Of a stretch of 64,000 nucleotides of DNA, positions 36,704 through 46,087 are shown piece by piece. Positions within the stretch are counted from its first letter, which is position 1, and each line of letters starts with the position of its first letter. The DNA lies in assembly GCF_037963145.1 (NCBI RefSeq), contig NZ_CP150144.1, positions 1,488,001 through 1,552,000 of the forward strand, given 5' to 3'. Below the pieces are notes generated by a model that searched no databases, was not told the DNA's origin, and saw only the letters and a program-made list of their open reading frames with translations. The DNA is from Oceanobacillus sp. FSL K6-2867. Lineage in GTDB: Bacteria; Bacillota; Bacilli; Bacillales; Amphibacillaceae. A program made the position numbers and the translations under genes.

Positions 36704-38092
36704 TTAATTCATTTTATTATAATACTCTGTCCATTTCTCTGTTCCGGTCTCATAAAAATAGCGCCATGCAGCATTTCCATTTTCATAGGCCGCTCCCCAG
36801 TTTTCTGTTTGATTATCGTATCCATAGCTCCAAATCGTTGTCGAACGATCGTAGAATAGACTCCACAGATTATCCGCGTTTTCGATTTGTCGTTCAGTTG
36901 TTAAATAGTTTATCAGTTCCTCTGCCCGGTCAAATTCCAGCTCAGATTTCTCCATAATAGCGTAACCTGTTTCATCCGCTTGCTCCATCAATTGCTTTGA
37001 AAGCTCATCAGCCCGTTTCATACCTTCTTGCTGCCATGCTTCCCATGCCTCTTGCAGCCGGTTATATTCTTCTTCCCAATAATCTTCTAAGTCCTGCTTA
37101 TTGCCCGCATATGTGAATTCACCTTTTCCGGCTTTTGCAACTTGCTCTAATAGTTCTTGGGCCTCATCATCAACCTGGAAACCTATAATATTAATAATCG
37201 GCTGAACACCCTTTTGATTTAATTTTTCAGCAGCCTTAATAGGATCTCCATCACAGGTTTCGATCCCATCACTTACAACGTAAACAATAGCAGTTGACGC
37301 ATTTTCAGGAATATCTTTTTCTACTGCTTCCAGGGCATTTGCAATTGGTGTCCATCCAGCCGGCTGGACTGATTGAAGTGCATTCATAAACTTCTTTTCA
37401 TTCATTTCCCCATTGTATAGGGACTCTGTCGCATTGCATGATAGCTTTTTATCAGCATCTGCTCCTGTTCCCTCATGACCATAAACGCGCAATGAAACGG
37501 TACTGTTCTCTGGTAATATATCAATAAAATTGCCAATTGCTTCTTTTGCCAATTCCATGCGTGTTGTGCCATCACTTTGATTATTCATACTGCCGCTTGC
37601 ATCTAATAAAATCGCAAAGTGAGATGTTGAGGTAGCCATCTCATCAGATGGTTCCTCCAGGTCTTCATCCGGTTTATCCACATTAATCTCAACCGTTGGA
37701 TCAAACGTTACAAATGTCTCCACTTCCTTATGATAATCTTCACGGATTAATCGTAAAAGCGCTGCTTCCAGCTCTTCCTCTGTCAAATCATCTGGCAATT
37801 GAGCGAGCATCTCCTTTGCAGCAGCTAAATCATATTTGTCCCCACTGTATAATCCAGGTTCCACAATCAGTTCCTGTTCCAGCTCGTCTAAATCGCGGGG
37901 CAGATCTTCTAATGAATATGATTCAACTTCTGTTTGCCACCATTCAGTTTCCTCTTTTTCTTCCGCTTCTTCTGTCTCTGCTTCTGTTTCTTCCACTTGC
38001 TTCTTATCGTCTGATTCCGCGTCTTCTTCCGATTTGCTGCAAGCAGAAAAAACAAATAGAAAACACAATAAAAGTATGATTGCTTTTTTCAT
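36704..38092 (-). CDS. VWA-domain lipoprotein with long helical C-terminus
   Basis: Lipoprotein of 462 aa: signal to Cys18 (FSAC), a strongly acidic Glu/Asp linker (20-50), then a von Willebrand A domain (about 157-330) with MIDAS residues in LLDASGSMN, the Thr in AGWTPIA and Asp in VVSDGIETCDGD. The C-terminal 120 residues are Trp/Glu/Tyr-rich helices with repeated W-x-Y-x6-W spacing. It resembles, but is much longer than, the B. subtilis YwmC/YwmD lipoproteins. It is probably a metal-dependent adhesion or assembly factor at the cell surface. Confidence 0.8.
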   Translation of the reverse strand: MKKAIILLLCFLFVFSACSKSEEDAESDDKKQVEETEAETEEAEEKEETEWWQTEVESYSLEDLPRDLDELEQELIVEPGLYSGDKYDLAAAKEMLAQLPDDLTEEELEAALLRLIREDYHKEVETFVTFDPTVEINVDKPDEDLEEPSDEMATSTSHFAILLDASGSMNNQSDGTTRMELAKEAIGNFIDILPENSTVSLRVYGHEGTGADADKKLSCNATESLYNGEMNEKKFMNALQSVQPAGWTPIANALEAVEKDIPENASTAIVYVVSDGIETCDGDPIKAAEKLNQKGVQPIINIIGFQVDDEAQELLEQVAKAGKGEFTYAGNKQDLEDYWEEEYNRLQEAWEAWQQEGMKRADELSKQLMEQADETGYAIMEKSELEFDRAEELINYLTTERQIENADNLWSLFYDRSTTIWSYGYDNQTENWGAAYENGNAAWRYFYETGTEKWTEYYNKMN

Positions 38093-38295
38093 AATAGACT
38101 CCTTTGACCAATAAATATGTATACATGTTATTATACTAGAAAATTACCTAAAATTATAAAAATTTTTTGTTTCTTTTTATAAGTTAACTTTTTAATTGAG
38201 CCCTCATTTCAAAACTGGTATGTATCTAATCGAGTCATTACAAATTAATTGACTATATAATATATATAAACTTCTAACTAACTGCTAAGGTATGA

Positions 38296-38483
38296 GTAAG
38301 CCCCGCCGTCCGGGATTGCTTCGGGCGGATGCTTTCCGTGGGCACGGCTTCAGCCTCTCCGGAAGAAAACCACTTCCTGCGAGTCTTCAGACACGTGCTG
38401 TTCCCACAGGACAAGGAATGCTTCGTCAGCATTTACATCCTATTTTCGAGGAGTCACCGCCTTCCGCTCACCCGGACTGGTTA
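38296..38483 (-). repeat. GC-rich Bacillaceae-type intergenic repeat, copy 1
   Basis: Read on the minus strand it runs GCGGAAGGCGGTGACTCCTC...GGGAACAGCACGTGTCTGAAGAC...CACGGAAAGC...CCCGAAGC. This is the layout of a repeat seen widely between genes of Bacillaceae, from memory. About 190 bases, with a small insertion in the middle, and much more GC-rich than its flanks. Confidence 0.7.
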
Positions 38484-38532
38484 AAATGAAAACTTTGTTT
38501 ATGTTACTACTGTGGAATGTAGCAAAGCAAAA

Positions 38533-38660
38533 TTAGCGGAGGTAACACACGCAGACTCCTGCGGGATACGTGGCCAGAGTGAGACTCTGAAGAACGGAGT
38601 TCGAAGAGCGCCGGGACACCCGCGAAAAGCGGAGTGTGTTTCCGGAGCGGGTATACGCAC
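38533..38660 (+). repeat. GC-rich Bacillaceae-type intergenic repeat, copy 2
   Basis: Starts AGCGGAGGTAACACACGCAG, continues with GACTCCTGCGGGA, GTGAGACTCTGAAGAACGGAG, then CGCGAAAAGCGGAGTGTG and CCGGAGCGGG. It shares its blocks with copy 1 but runs the other way, so the two form a loose inverted pair 50 bases apart just before the trp promoter. Confidence 0.7.
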
Positions 38661-38731
38661 ATACCGTAATTGCACTAATCCGGAGTTTCTTTCAAATACG
38701 ATTTATAAAAAGAAAAAGTCAGAAATAACCC

Positions 38732-38760
38732 TTGACTTTTATTTCAAACTATTCTAGTAT
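38732..38760 (+). promoter_or_regulatory. Sigma-A promoter of the trp operon
   Basis: TTGACT at 38732-38737, 17-base spacer, TAGTAT at 38755-38760, directly upstream of the first T-box leader. Extended-like bases (TTC) precede the -10. Confidence 0.75.
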
Positions 38761-38785
38761 TGATTCCAATAACTTAAATCAACTT

Positions 38786-39041
38786 AAGCAATGACGAAGA
38801 ATAGTAATCTATTTTGACACTTTAGAGAGCTGGTGGTTGGTGCAAACCAGTGTGATCGTTTAGATGAATGGGCTTCTGAGCTTCCAAACCGAACCAATTG
38901 CAGTAGGCTTTGGCGAAATGTCTCATCGTTACAAGAGACAGATATCAAGCATGGTTGCTTGATATTGCTAAAGTGAGCTGTTTTCAGCTAATAAAGGTGG
39001 TACCACGGTCCCTCGTCCTTTTTTGGATAAGGGATTTTTTT
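38786..39041 (+). promoter_or_regulatory. Trp-specific T-box leader 1
   Basis: Stem I starts with GACGAAGAATAGTAA and AGAGAGCTGGTGGTTGG. The specifier loop reads ATGAATGGGCTTCTGAG with TGG (Trp) at 38869-38871. The T-box AAAGGTGGTACCACGG lies at 38994-39009. The terminator TCCCT...AGGGA with seven T ends at 39041. Uncharged tRNA-Trp would pair with the specifier and the T-box bulge and prevent termination. Confidence 0.93.
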
Positions 39042-39071
39042 GCGTTTCTAATAAACTAAATACCTAAATCT

Positions 39072-39365
39072 TTGAGTAAGAGGAGTAGGCAGCAATTAAA
39101 GCGTTCCAGAGAGCTGGTGCAGGTGGAATTCCAGTACGTGGATTGTTGTTGAATGGACTTACGAGAGGTTTCCTGAACATTTGAGTATGGAAACACGGAA
39201 TTCCGCCGTTATACGGATAGGATATCGGATGAAGTTAAGCTGCAATGTTGGCATCCCGTATCCGAAAAAGATGAAAGGTTTTTCTTTCAAGTGAGGTGGC
39301 ACCGCGGTCACATACGTCCTCTATAGACACATTCGATTTGTGTTTATAGAGGATTTTTTTATTTT
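39072..39365 (+). promoter_or_regulatory. Trp-specific T-box leader 2
   Basis: A second complete leader in series: AAGAGGAGTAGGC and AGAGAGCTGGTGC at stem I, specifier context TTGAATGGACTTACGAG with TGG at 39154-39156, T-box AGGTGGCACCGCGG at 39294-39307, and terminator TCCTCTATA...TATAGAGGA with a run of T to about 39360. The two specifier loops share GAATGGNCTT, so both respond to tRNA-Trp. Transcripts must pass both terminators to reach trpE. Confidence 0.93.
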
Positions 39366-39389
39366 CAAAAATAGAAAGGAATGAACAGA

Positions 39390-40799
39390 ATGCAGGTAAC
39401 CAATAAAGCTTATACGTATAAGAAAATAGATGCTGCTGGGTTAACTCCGATACACATATTCAAAAATCTCGCAGGTAAAAAAAGATTCCTGCTGGAAAGC
39501 ACGTTCCAACATGAACAAAAGGGAAAATATTCCTTTATTGGTGTAGATCCTTACCAAGAAATTGTTGGTATGGGAAATAAAACAACAGTTCATCACTGTG
39601 AAAAAAACACGATTGAAATCCAGCCAGAACATGCGCTCAACCATATCAAAAAGCATATGCCTAAATTTGAAACAGACTTGCAACTCCCTTTTTTCGGGGG
39701 AGCCATTGGCTATATCGGCTACGATTCAATTCGGCAATTTGAAGACATTGGTAAGTCCCTGCCAGATGACCTGAATATGCCTGATATTCATTTCATGCTT
39801 TATCAAAATGTTATTGTATTTGACCATACAGATAATGAAATTTATTTGATTGCTATGAATCTGGATAATCAGCCGGAAACCGTATTAGATGCACGTATTG
39901 AGTCATTAGAGAAATCATTAAACAACACGGAAATTCATAGCAAACTGAGATTCAGTCCAATTGAGTTCGAAGCAGAAACGACTTCAGAAAGCTTTCAAGA
40001 AAAAGTAAAAATAGCAAAAAAGCATATTAAAGAAGGCGATATTTTCCAAGTGGTTCTATCACAGCGTATGACAGCGACGATTGATGAGCATCCTGAATTT
40101 CCTTTTTATTTTTATGAAAAGCTCAGAACAGCAAACCCTTCACCATATATGTTTTTTATCGACTTTGAAGATTATGTAATTTTAGGTGCTTCCCCAGAAA
40201 GTTTAATTCAAACGACTGGTAATGAAATTATTACAAATCCGATTGCAGGTACCAGAGCACGTGGAAACACACCGGAAGAGGATGAGGCACTGATGGAAGA
40301 ACTGCTTGCCGACAAAAAGGAAATCGCGGAGCACCGGATGCTTGTTGACCTAAGCAGAAATGATCTTGGCCGCGTTTGTGAAATCGGCAGCATCACGATT
40401 CCGACCTACATGAAAATCGAGAAATATCAGCACGTGATGCATATCGTCTCTGAAGTTAAAGGAAAATTAAAGAAGCATTTAACTGGAATTGATGCTCTTA
40501 TTTCCTGCCTGCCTGCTGGCACAGTCTCCGGAGCCCCTAAAATAAGGGCGATGCAAATTATAAACGACCTTGAGGATAAAAAACGCGGCGCATATGGTGG
40601 CGGAATTGGTTACATAAACTTTAACCATGACTTGAATATTGCCCTTACAATTCGATCGCTTATTCTTAAAAATAAGAAAGCATATTTACAAGCAGGTGCA
40701 GGTATTGTGTACGATTCGATACCGGAAAATGAATATCAGGAAACATTAAATAAAGCAAGATCACTAATGGAGGTGCAGAAAGTTGATTCTTTTAATTGA
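39390..40799 (+). CDS. trpE: Anthranilate synthase component I TrpE
   Basis: Chorismate-using subunit, 469 aa, forming anthranilate with TrpG. ATG 39390 is 9 bases after AAAGGA; ATG 39381 overlaps that site. The feedback site motif LLEST appears at the N-terminus (KKRFLLESTF). Catalytic blocks are IFQVVLSQRM, GASPESLI, NPIAGTRARG, AEHRMLVDLSRNDLGRV and LPAGTVSGAPKIRAM. It heads the operon behind the double T-box. It overlaps trpG by 17 bases. Confidence 0.95.
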   Translation: MQVTNKAYTYKKIDAAGLTPIHIFKNLAGKKRFLLESTFQHEQKGKYSFIGVDPYQEIVGMGNKTTVHHCEKNTIEIQPEHALNHIKKHMPKFETDLQLPFFGGAIGYIGYDSIRQFEDIGKSLPDDLNMPDIHFMLYQNVIVFDHTDNEIYLIAMNLDNQPETVLDARIESLEKSLNNTEIHSKLRFSPIEFEAETTSESFQEKVKIAKKHIKEGDIFQVVLSQRMTATIDEHPEFPFYFYEKLRTANPSPYMFFIDFEDYVILGASPESLIQTTGNEIITNPIAGTRARGNTPEEDEALMEELLADKKEIAEHRMLVDLSRNDLGRVCEIGSITIPTYMKIEKYQHVMHIVSEVKGKLKKHLTGIDALISCLPAGTVSGAPKIRAMQIINDLEDKKRGAYGGGIGYINFNHDLNIALTIRSLILKNKKAYLQAGAGIVYDSIPENEYQETLNKARSLMEVQKVDSFN

Positions 40800-41385
40800 T
40801 AACTATGATTCATTCACATATAACCTATATCAATATTTTTCGGAATTAGACCTTGAAATCCAGGTTATTCGCAATGATAAAATTCCCATTGCCGAAATTG
40901 AAACGCTGGAACCGGAAGCGATTATTATTTCTCCTGGACCTGGTTTACCAGACAAAGCAGGTATTTGTATTGATCTCATAAAACACTTTTACAAATCTAC
41001 TCCAATATTAGGAGTATGTCTCGGCCATCAAGTTATTGGAGAAGCATTAGGAGCAAAAGTCGTTCCTGCAAAGCAAATTATGCATGGCAAAACCTCTCTC
41101 GTGGCTCATCAGAATGCTGGGGCTTTCAAAGGTTTGCAAAACCCAATTGAAGTCATGCGCTACCACTCCTATGTAGTTGATCGTGACTCACTTCCGCAAG
41201 AACTTGAGGTTGTAGCCCATGCACTTGAGGATGGAGAGATTATGGGACTCAAGCACCGAGAATTTCCACTTTACGGCCTGCAGTTCCACCCAGAATCGAT
41301 CGGTACACTATCAGGAAAAACAATGATTCAAAACTTTATGAAAGAAATCAGAAAGGAGTATTTAACAAATGAAACCGTATCTTAA
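40783..41385 (+). CDS. trpG: Anthranilate synthase component II (glutaminase) TrpG
   Basis: Class I amidotransferase, 200 aa, from TTG 40783 (GGAGG 9 bases upstream). Catalytic Cys in LGVCLGHQVIGEALG, His/Glu in LQFHPESIGT, and N-terminal LLIDNYDSFTYN. It feeds ammonia to TrpE. In B. subtilis this subunit is encoded in the folate operon and shared; its place here suggests an operon-dedicated TrpG. Confidence 0.95.
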   Translation: MILLIDNYDSFTYNLYQYFSELDLEIQVIRNDKIPIAEIETLEPEAIIISPGPGLPDKAGICIDLIKHFYKSTPILGVCLGHQVIGEALGAKVVPAKQIMHGKTSLVAHQNAGAFKGLQNPIEVMRYHSYVVDRDSLPQELEVVAHALEDGEIMGLKHREFPLYGLQFHPESIGTLSGKTMIQNFMKEIRKEYLTNETVS

Positions 41386-42394
41386 AAAATTGATGAATCG
41401 TGAACATTTAACAGCAGAAGAAATGAAGGATGCTGCAAATTACTGCTTTACAACCGATGTGACTGAATCCGAAATTGCTGGATTTCTAACTGCGTTACAG
41501 ATTAAAGGAGAAACCGCAGATGAAATTGCTGGACTTGTTGAAGTAATCCGGGAGAAGTCCTCCTTCCAAACGAGTCCAATCCAAGATGCAATGGATAACT
41601 GTGGTACCGGTGGAGATGGGTCCAACAGTTTTAATATTAGTACCACCTCTGCATTTGTTATCGCAGGGGCTGGCGTTACAGTTGCAAAGCATGGAAACCG
41701 AAGCATCTCCAGCAAAACTGGAAGTGCCGACGTCCTGGAACATCTAGGTGTCTCCCTTTCATTTTCCAACGACCATGTCAGTGAAATGCTTGCAGAAAAT
41801 AAAATTGCATTTCTATTCGCTCCACATGTTCATGAAGCACTTCGCCCTTTTTCAGTCGTTCGGAAGCATTTGGGACTGCCAACAATATTCAATGCAATTG
41901 GCCCACTGACAAATCCAATTGAGCTTGATACCCAGCTGATCGGTGTATACCGTAAAGATTTACTGCCCATTATCGCTGAAGCTGCAAAGAAATTAGGCAG
42001 ACGTCGAGCTGTTGTCGTTAACGGTGCTGGTTCAATGGATGAAGCTTCCCTGGCTGGAGACAATCACTTGATTATCCTCGAGAATGGGAAACTCTCTGAA
42101 ACAACCATCCATCCAGAAGAGGTTGGCTTATCCGTTTATCCAAATAAAAGTATCCGCGGTGGGAACGCGAAGGAAAATGCAGAAATCCTCAAATCTGTTT
42201 TAAACGGGACCCCCGGGCCATACTTGGATACAGTTTTATTAAATGCAGGACTTGGCTTATTTACAAATGGCAAAGCAAACAGTCCTCAGGATGGAATTGA
42301 ATTAGCACGAGAAAGCATCCAATCAGGTGCAGCCTTAGAACGTTTACAGCATTTAGTAGCATACAGCAAAAAAATTCCAAGTGGGGTGTATTAA
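41369..42394 (+). CDS. trpD: Anthranilate phosphoribosyltransferase TrpD
   Basis: Joins anthranilate to PRPP, 341 aa. The PRPP site is DNCGTGGDGSNSFNIST, followed by KHGNRSISSKTGSADVLEHLGV and RPFSVVRKHLGLPTIFN(A)IGPLTNP. The ATG follows AAAGGAG within the trpG end (17-base overlap), and trpC begins immediately after the stop. Confidence 0.95.
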   Translation: MKPYLKKLMNREHLTAEEMKDAANYCFTTDVTESEIAGFLTALQIKGETADEIAGLVEVIREKSSFQTSPIQDAMDNCGTGGDGSNSFNISTTSAFVIAGAGVTVAKHGNRSISSKTGSADVLEHLGVSLSFSNDHVSEMLAENKIAFLFAPHVHEALRPFSVVRKHLGLPTIFNAIGPLTNPIELDTQLIGVYRKDLLPIIAEAAKKLGRRRAVVVNGAGSMDEASLAGDNHLIILENGKLSETTIHPEEVGLSVYPNKSIRGGNAKENAEILKSVLNGTPGPYLDTVLLNAGLGLFTNGKANSPQDGIELARESIQSGAALERLQHLVAYSKKIPSGVY

Positions 42395-43180
42395 ATGACT
42401 TTCTTAGCAAAAATTTTAACCGAAAAAGCAAAAGAAGTTGCAGAATTGAAAACAAAAACAATTGAGCAAAGGAATCATTCTCCAGTTCCTACTTTCAAAA
42501 GCAGGGTAAAAGGTGCAGCACATATGAATATTATTGCTGAAATTAAACGATCCTCCCCATCAAAAGGAGCGATTCATATGTCGGTGGATCCCGTTACACA
42601 AGCGAAGCAATATGAACAGTCCGGTGCCGCTGCTATTTCTGTACTGACAGACGAACCTTTTTTCAATGGCTCAATGGACGATTTACGAGCTGTTCGAGAA
42701 GCTGTAGCTATTCCAATTCTATGTAAAGACTTTATCATTGATCCGGTTCAAATTGATTATGCGAAAGCTGCCGGGGCAAACATTATTTTGCTTATTATTG
42801 CCGCCTTATCCAAAGAACAATTTACTGAGTTATACAACTATGCAACGAGCCATAATCTAGAAGTACTCTGCGAGGTTCATAATGAAGAAGAATTAGAGCG
42901 GGCATTGAAAGTAGATCCAGAAATTATCGGCATTAATAATCGGAATTTGAAAACATTTGAAGTCAACCTTGAGACAACCGATAAGCTTGCAAAGCTGATA
43001 ACAAAACAAGAAACGATTCTGATTAGTGAAAGTGGAATGAAGACAAATGAGGATGTATTGCGGGCTGCTGATGCAGGAGCAAATGTCGTCCTTGTCGGCG
43101 AAACACTGATGCGATCAGACAATGTAGATGAGACATTCAAACAGCTGCAAATTCCCCTGCCAGTAAGAGGAGTGAACTAA
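42395..43180 (+). CDS. trpC: Indole-3-glycerol phosphate synthase TrpC
   Basis: TIM-barrel enzyme of 261 aa closing the indole ring. Catalytic segments: IIAEIKRSSPSKG, ILCKDFIIDPVQI (Lys), LEVLCEVHNEEEL (Glu), GINNRNLKTF and ISESGMKT. It abuts trpD and trpF with no spacing. Confidence 0.95.
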   Translation: MTFLAKILTEKAKEVAELKTKTIEQRNHSPVPTFKSRVKGAAHMNIIAEIKRSSPSKGAIHMSVDPVTQAKQYEQSGAAAISVLTDEPFFNGSMDDLRAVREAVAIPILCKDFIIDPVQIDYAKAAGANIILLIIAALSKEQFTELYNYATSHNLEVLCEVHNEEELERALKVDPEIIGINNRNLKTFEVNLETTDKLAKLITKQETILISESGMKTNEDVLRAADAGANVVLVGETLMRSDNVDETFKQLQIPLPVRGVN

Positions 43181-43795
43181 ATGATCGTCAAAATATGCGG
43201 CATTACTACAAAGGAGGCAGCTGCTGCTGCAGTAAAATCTGGAGCTGATTATATCGGTTTTGTTTTTGCCAGGAGTTCGAGGCAAATCTCTCCCGAGGAA
43301 GCTGCGATTATTGCAAACTCTATCCCTTCTTCCATTAAAAAAGTTGGTGTTTTCGTCAATGAAGCTGCCGAAACGATGAAGGAGATTGCCCAGATGGTCG
43401 GCTTAAATACGATTCAATTGCATGGAGATGAGCCTCCCGCGATCGCTCAGCAACTGCCATATGAAATTATTAAAGCATTTCCTGTTAACAAAAATACACT
43501 AACTTCCATTCGTACTTATCCTTGCGACTATTATTTGCTTGATAGTCTCGTAGATTCCCGAAGAGGCGGAAGCGGAATTGCCTTCGATTGGAGTCTAGCT
43601 GATCAGCTATCCATCAATCGTGAAAAAATCATGCTGGCAGGCGGGCTTACTCCGGACAATGTGGCCAAAGCGATCAGCACCGTACGCCCTGCTGCCGTTG
43701 ATGTTTCCAGCGGTGTGGAAACAAATAAAGAGAAGGACCTAAATAAAATAGAAAAATTTATAAAAAATGCAAAAACAAAAGAAAGGGTGTCATAA
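43181..43795 (+). CDS. trpF: Phosphoribosylanthranilate isomerase TrpF
   Basis: TIM-barrel isomerase, 204 aa. The general base Cys is in KICGITT near the start; TIQLHGDE, and the phosphate site LAGGLTPDNV followed by VDVSSGVE, confirm it. It abuts its neighbours. Confidence 0.95.
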   Translation: MIVKICGITTKEAAAAAVKSGADYIGFVFARSSRQISPEEAAIIANSIPSSIKKVGVFVNEAAETMKEIAQMVGLNTIQLHGDEPPAIAQQLPYEIIKAFPVNKNTLTSIRTYPCDYYLLDSLVDSRRGGSGIAFDWSLADQLSINREKIMLAGGLTPDNVAKAISTVRPAAVDVSSGVETNKEKDLNKIEKFIKNAKTKERVS

Positions 43796-44995
43796 ATGTC
43801 AATCTATACCATGCCAAACGAGGCTGGAAAGTATGGCCAATTCGGAGGAAAGTTTGTTCCAGAGCTATTAATGCCAGCAGTCATCGAATTAGAAGAAGCC
43901 TATGAAAAGGCAATGAAGGATCCTGAATTCATCCAGGAGCTAAACTACTATTTAAAGCAATATGTCGGGCGGGAAACACCATTATATTATGCAGAGAAAC
44001 TCACCAAAGCACTTGGTGGTGCTAATATTTATTTGAAACGAGAGGACTTAAACCATACAGGTGCACATAAAATTAACAATACGATTGGGCAGGCATTGCT
44101 AACTTTAAGAATGGGCAAGAAAAAGGTTGTTGCTGAAACAGGAGCGGGCCAGCACGGTGTCGCAACAGCAACCGTTTGTGCATTACTTGGGCTAGAATGT
44201 ATTGTCTTTATGGGTGAAGAAGATATCCGTCGTCAAAAGCTCAATGTGTTTCGTATGGAATTGTTAGGTGCTGAAGTGCGTGGAGTTTCTCAAGGCAGTG
44301 GAACTTTGAAGGATGCTGTTAATGAGGCATTGCGTTACTGGGTTAATCATGTCGATGATACCCACTATATTATCGGATCTGTTGTTGGTCCGCACCCATT
44401 TCCGAAGATCGTTCGTGATCTTCAATCTATTATCGGGAAAGAAACAAAAAAACAAATCCTCGATCAAACTGGTAAACTGCCAGATGCAATCATCGCCTGT
44501 GTCGGTGGCGGCAGTAATGCAATGGGGATGTTCTATCCATTTATTGAGGATACAGATGTAAAAATATTCGGTGTAGAAGCTGGAGGCGCTGGTCTTGAAA
44601 CAAATCAGCATGCCGCAACTCTAACTGGCGGCGAAGTCGGTGTGTTGCATGGTACTTTAACTTACTTACTCCAAGATAAAGAAGGATTAATCGAGGAAGC
44701 CTTCTCTATCTCTGCCGGACTTGACTATCCTGGTGTTGGGCCTGAGCATAGTCACTTGCATGAAATAAATCGGGTGAATTACACATCCATTACAGATGAT
44801 GAAGCACTTGAAGCTTTCCAGTTTTTATCCAAAACAGAAGGAATTATTCCTGCACTAGAAAGCGCACATGCAATTGCATATGCAATGAAGCTTGCGAAAG
44901 AAATGCCACAAGAAGACAATATCGTCGTTTGCTTATCAGGACGTGGAGATAAAGACGTCGAACAGGTAAAAAACAGGATTGGAGGGAACATGTAA
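43796..44995 (+). CDS. trpB: Tryptophan synthase beta subunit TrpB
   Basis: PLP enzyme of 399 aa joining indole and serine. PLP lysine in [11 protein letters not shown], phosphate site [12 protein letters not shown], and [12 protein letters not shown]. This is the standard TrpB1 type working with TrpA. Its stop overlaps the trpA start by one base. Confidence 0.96.
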   Translation: MSIYTMPNEAGKYGQFGGKFVPELLMPAVIELEEAYEKAMKDPEFIQELNYYLKQYVGRETPLYYAEKLTKALGGANIYLKREDLNHTGAHKINNTIGQALLTLRMGKKKVVAETGAGQHGVATATVCALLGLECIVFMGEEDIRRQKLNVFRMELLGAEVRGVSQGSGTLKDAVNEALRYWVNHVDDTHYIIGSVVGPHPFPKIVRDLQSIIGKETKKQILDQTGKLPDAIIACVGGGSNAMGMFYPFIEDTDVKIFGVEAGGAGLETNQHAATLTGGEVGVLHGTLTYLLQDKEGLIEEAFSISAGLDYPGVGPEHSHLHEINRVNYTSITDDEALEAFQFLSKTEGIIPALESAHAIAYAMKLAKEMPQEDNIVVCLSGRGDKDVEQVKNRIGGNM

Positions 44996-45792
44996 TGGGT
45001 AAAGCAAAGTTAGAACGTATACTGGAGGACAGAATAAATGCGAATGAGAAAATCTTCGTTCCTTATATGATGGCTGGGGACGGCGGACTCAATCACTTAG
45101 AAGAAACAATACACTTCCTACAAGATTGTGGGGCTGCAGCAATTGAAGTTGGTATCCCCTTCTCCGATCCTGTTGCAGATGGACCAATTATTCAAGAGGC
45201 TGGTATCCGTGCATTACAGGATGGAACAACTCTAGCAACAGTTATAAAAAAACTAGCAGCCTTTAAGGATAATCGTTCAATTCCTATTGTTATCATGACT
45301 TATTTAAACCCAATTCTAGCATACGGGGTTGACCAATTTGCCAAGGATTGCTTTGAAGCCGGGGTTGATGGCGTCATTATACCTGATATACCGATGGAAG
45401 AAGAAGAGATTGTAGCTGGTGCTTTATATGATCAGAGCATTGCTTTTATTCGCCTTGCAGCAATGACAAGTTCAGAAGAACGCTTAATAGAATTAGCAAA
45501 ACGTTCAGAAGGGTTTCTCTATGCGGTTGCTGTTAAAGGGACAACAGGAGAGCGTGAATCACACGATATGAAAGTGCATGATTATTTGAAACTTCTTAAG
45601 AAGAATAGTTCTATCCCTGTTCTTGCAGGGTTCGGTGTCTCAAATTCCGAGCAGGCACAGGAGCTTTCAGAAGCATGTGATGGTGTCATCGTTGGAAGTA
45701 AAATTGTTCAGCTGCTGCATGAGGGAAAACGAAAAAACATCCAGCAGCTAATAAAAGGAAGCATTCAAACAAACATGCATAAAGTTCGGTAA
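44995..45792 (+). CDS. trpA: Tryptophan synthase alpha subunit TrpA
   Basis: TIM-barrel lyase of 265 aa releasing indole to TrpB. Catalytic Glu and Asp in IEVGIPFSDPVADGP and DGVIIPDIPMEE. The last gene of trpEGDCFBA. No canonical terminator follows it; the next one is that of the TPP riboswitch about 260 bases on. Confidence 0.95.
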   Translation: MGKAKLERILEDRINANEKIFVPYMMAGDGGLNHLEETIHFLQDCGAAAIEVGIPFSDPVADGPIIQEAGIRALQDGTTLATVIKKLAAFKDNRSIPIVIMTYLNPILAYGVDQFAKDCFEAGVDGVIIPDIPMEEEEIVAGALYDQSIAFIRLAAMTSSEERLIELAKRSEGFLYAVAVKGTTGERESHDMKVHDYLKLLKKNSSIPVLAGFGVSNSEQAQELSEACDGVIVGSKIVQLLHEGKRKNIQQLIKGSIQTNMHKVR

Positions 45793-45924
45793 AACACACA
45801 TATCAGGTTAGTTTGTACGTGAATACGAACTAGTATAAAAATTCTTAACGCTAATTGTTGTATTTATCTTTACAATTATTACAATAAGCAGTAAGCTTAG
45901 CATGTAATTCGAATAAATAAATAC
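45793..45924. other. Spacer between trpA and the TPP riboswitch
   Basis: Holds a weak hairpin (AGTTTGTA/TACGAACT) without a U-tract just after trpA and AT-rich sequence that should contain the riboswitch promoter, though no close sigma-A match stands out. No intrinsic terminator for trp is visible. Confidence 0.4.
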
Positions 45925-46016
45925 GCACTAGGGGAGCTGCTTGGCTGAGAAAGACGTTCCGCGCCTGACCCTTTGAACCCGAACTAGGTAATACTAGCGT
46001 GGGGAATGTGCAGTCG
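45925..46016 (+). promoter_or_regulatory. TPP riboswitch aptamer (THI box)
   Basis: All conserved parts are present in order: ACTAGGGGAGCT, GGCTGAGA, ACCCTTTGAACCCGA, CTAGGTAATACTAGCG and GGGGAATGTGC. P1 closes as GCAC/GTGC. The 3' strand continues as TGCAGTC (46009-46015), which is complementary to GACTGCA in the terminator 5' arm, so ligand binding would release that arm and end transcription. The genes downstream are lipM and lipA, not thiamine genes. Confidence 0.95.
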
Positions 46017-46054
46017 AAAATGGATCTAATATGTTATCGATGGATAAATTTATT

Positions 46055-46087
46055 AAAGACTGCATTCTATTTGATGCAGTCTTTTTT
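46055..46087 (+). terminator. Terminator of the TPP riboswitch
   Basis: GACTGCAT (46058-46065) pairs with ATGCAGTC (46074-46081), extended by AAA/TTT, and ends in six or seven T. It lies about 100 bases before lipM. It may also end readthrough from trpA. Confidence 0.92.

Larger units (their letters stand above)
38093..39389. other. 1.3-kb non-coding region before trpE
   Basis: Contains, in order, an AT-rich spacer, two GC-rich repeats facing opposite ways, the trp promoter and two T-box leaders. No protein gene is supported; short frames in the repeats are by-products of their GC content. Confidence 0.85.

Noticed and set aside
38292..38757. Two short frames in the GC-rich repeats
   Set aside because: They arise because GC-rich repeats lack stop codons; no ribosome sites and typical repeat translation.
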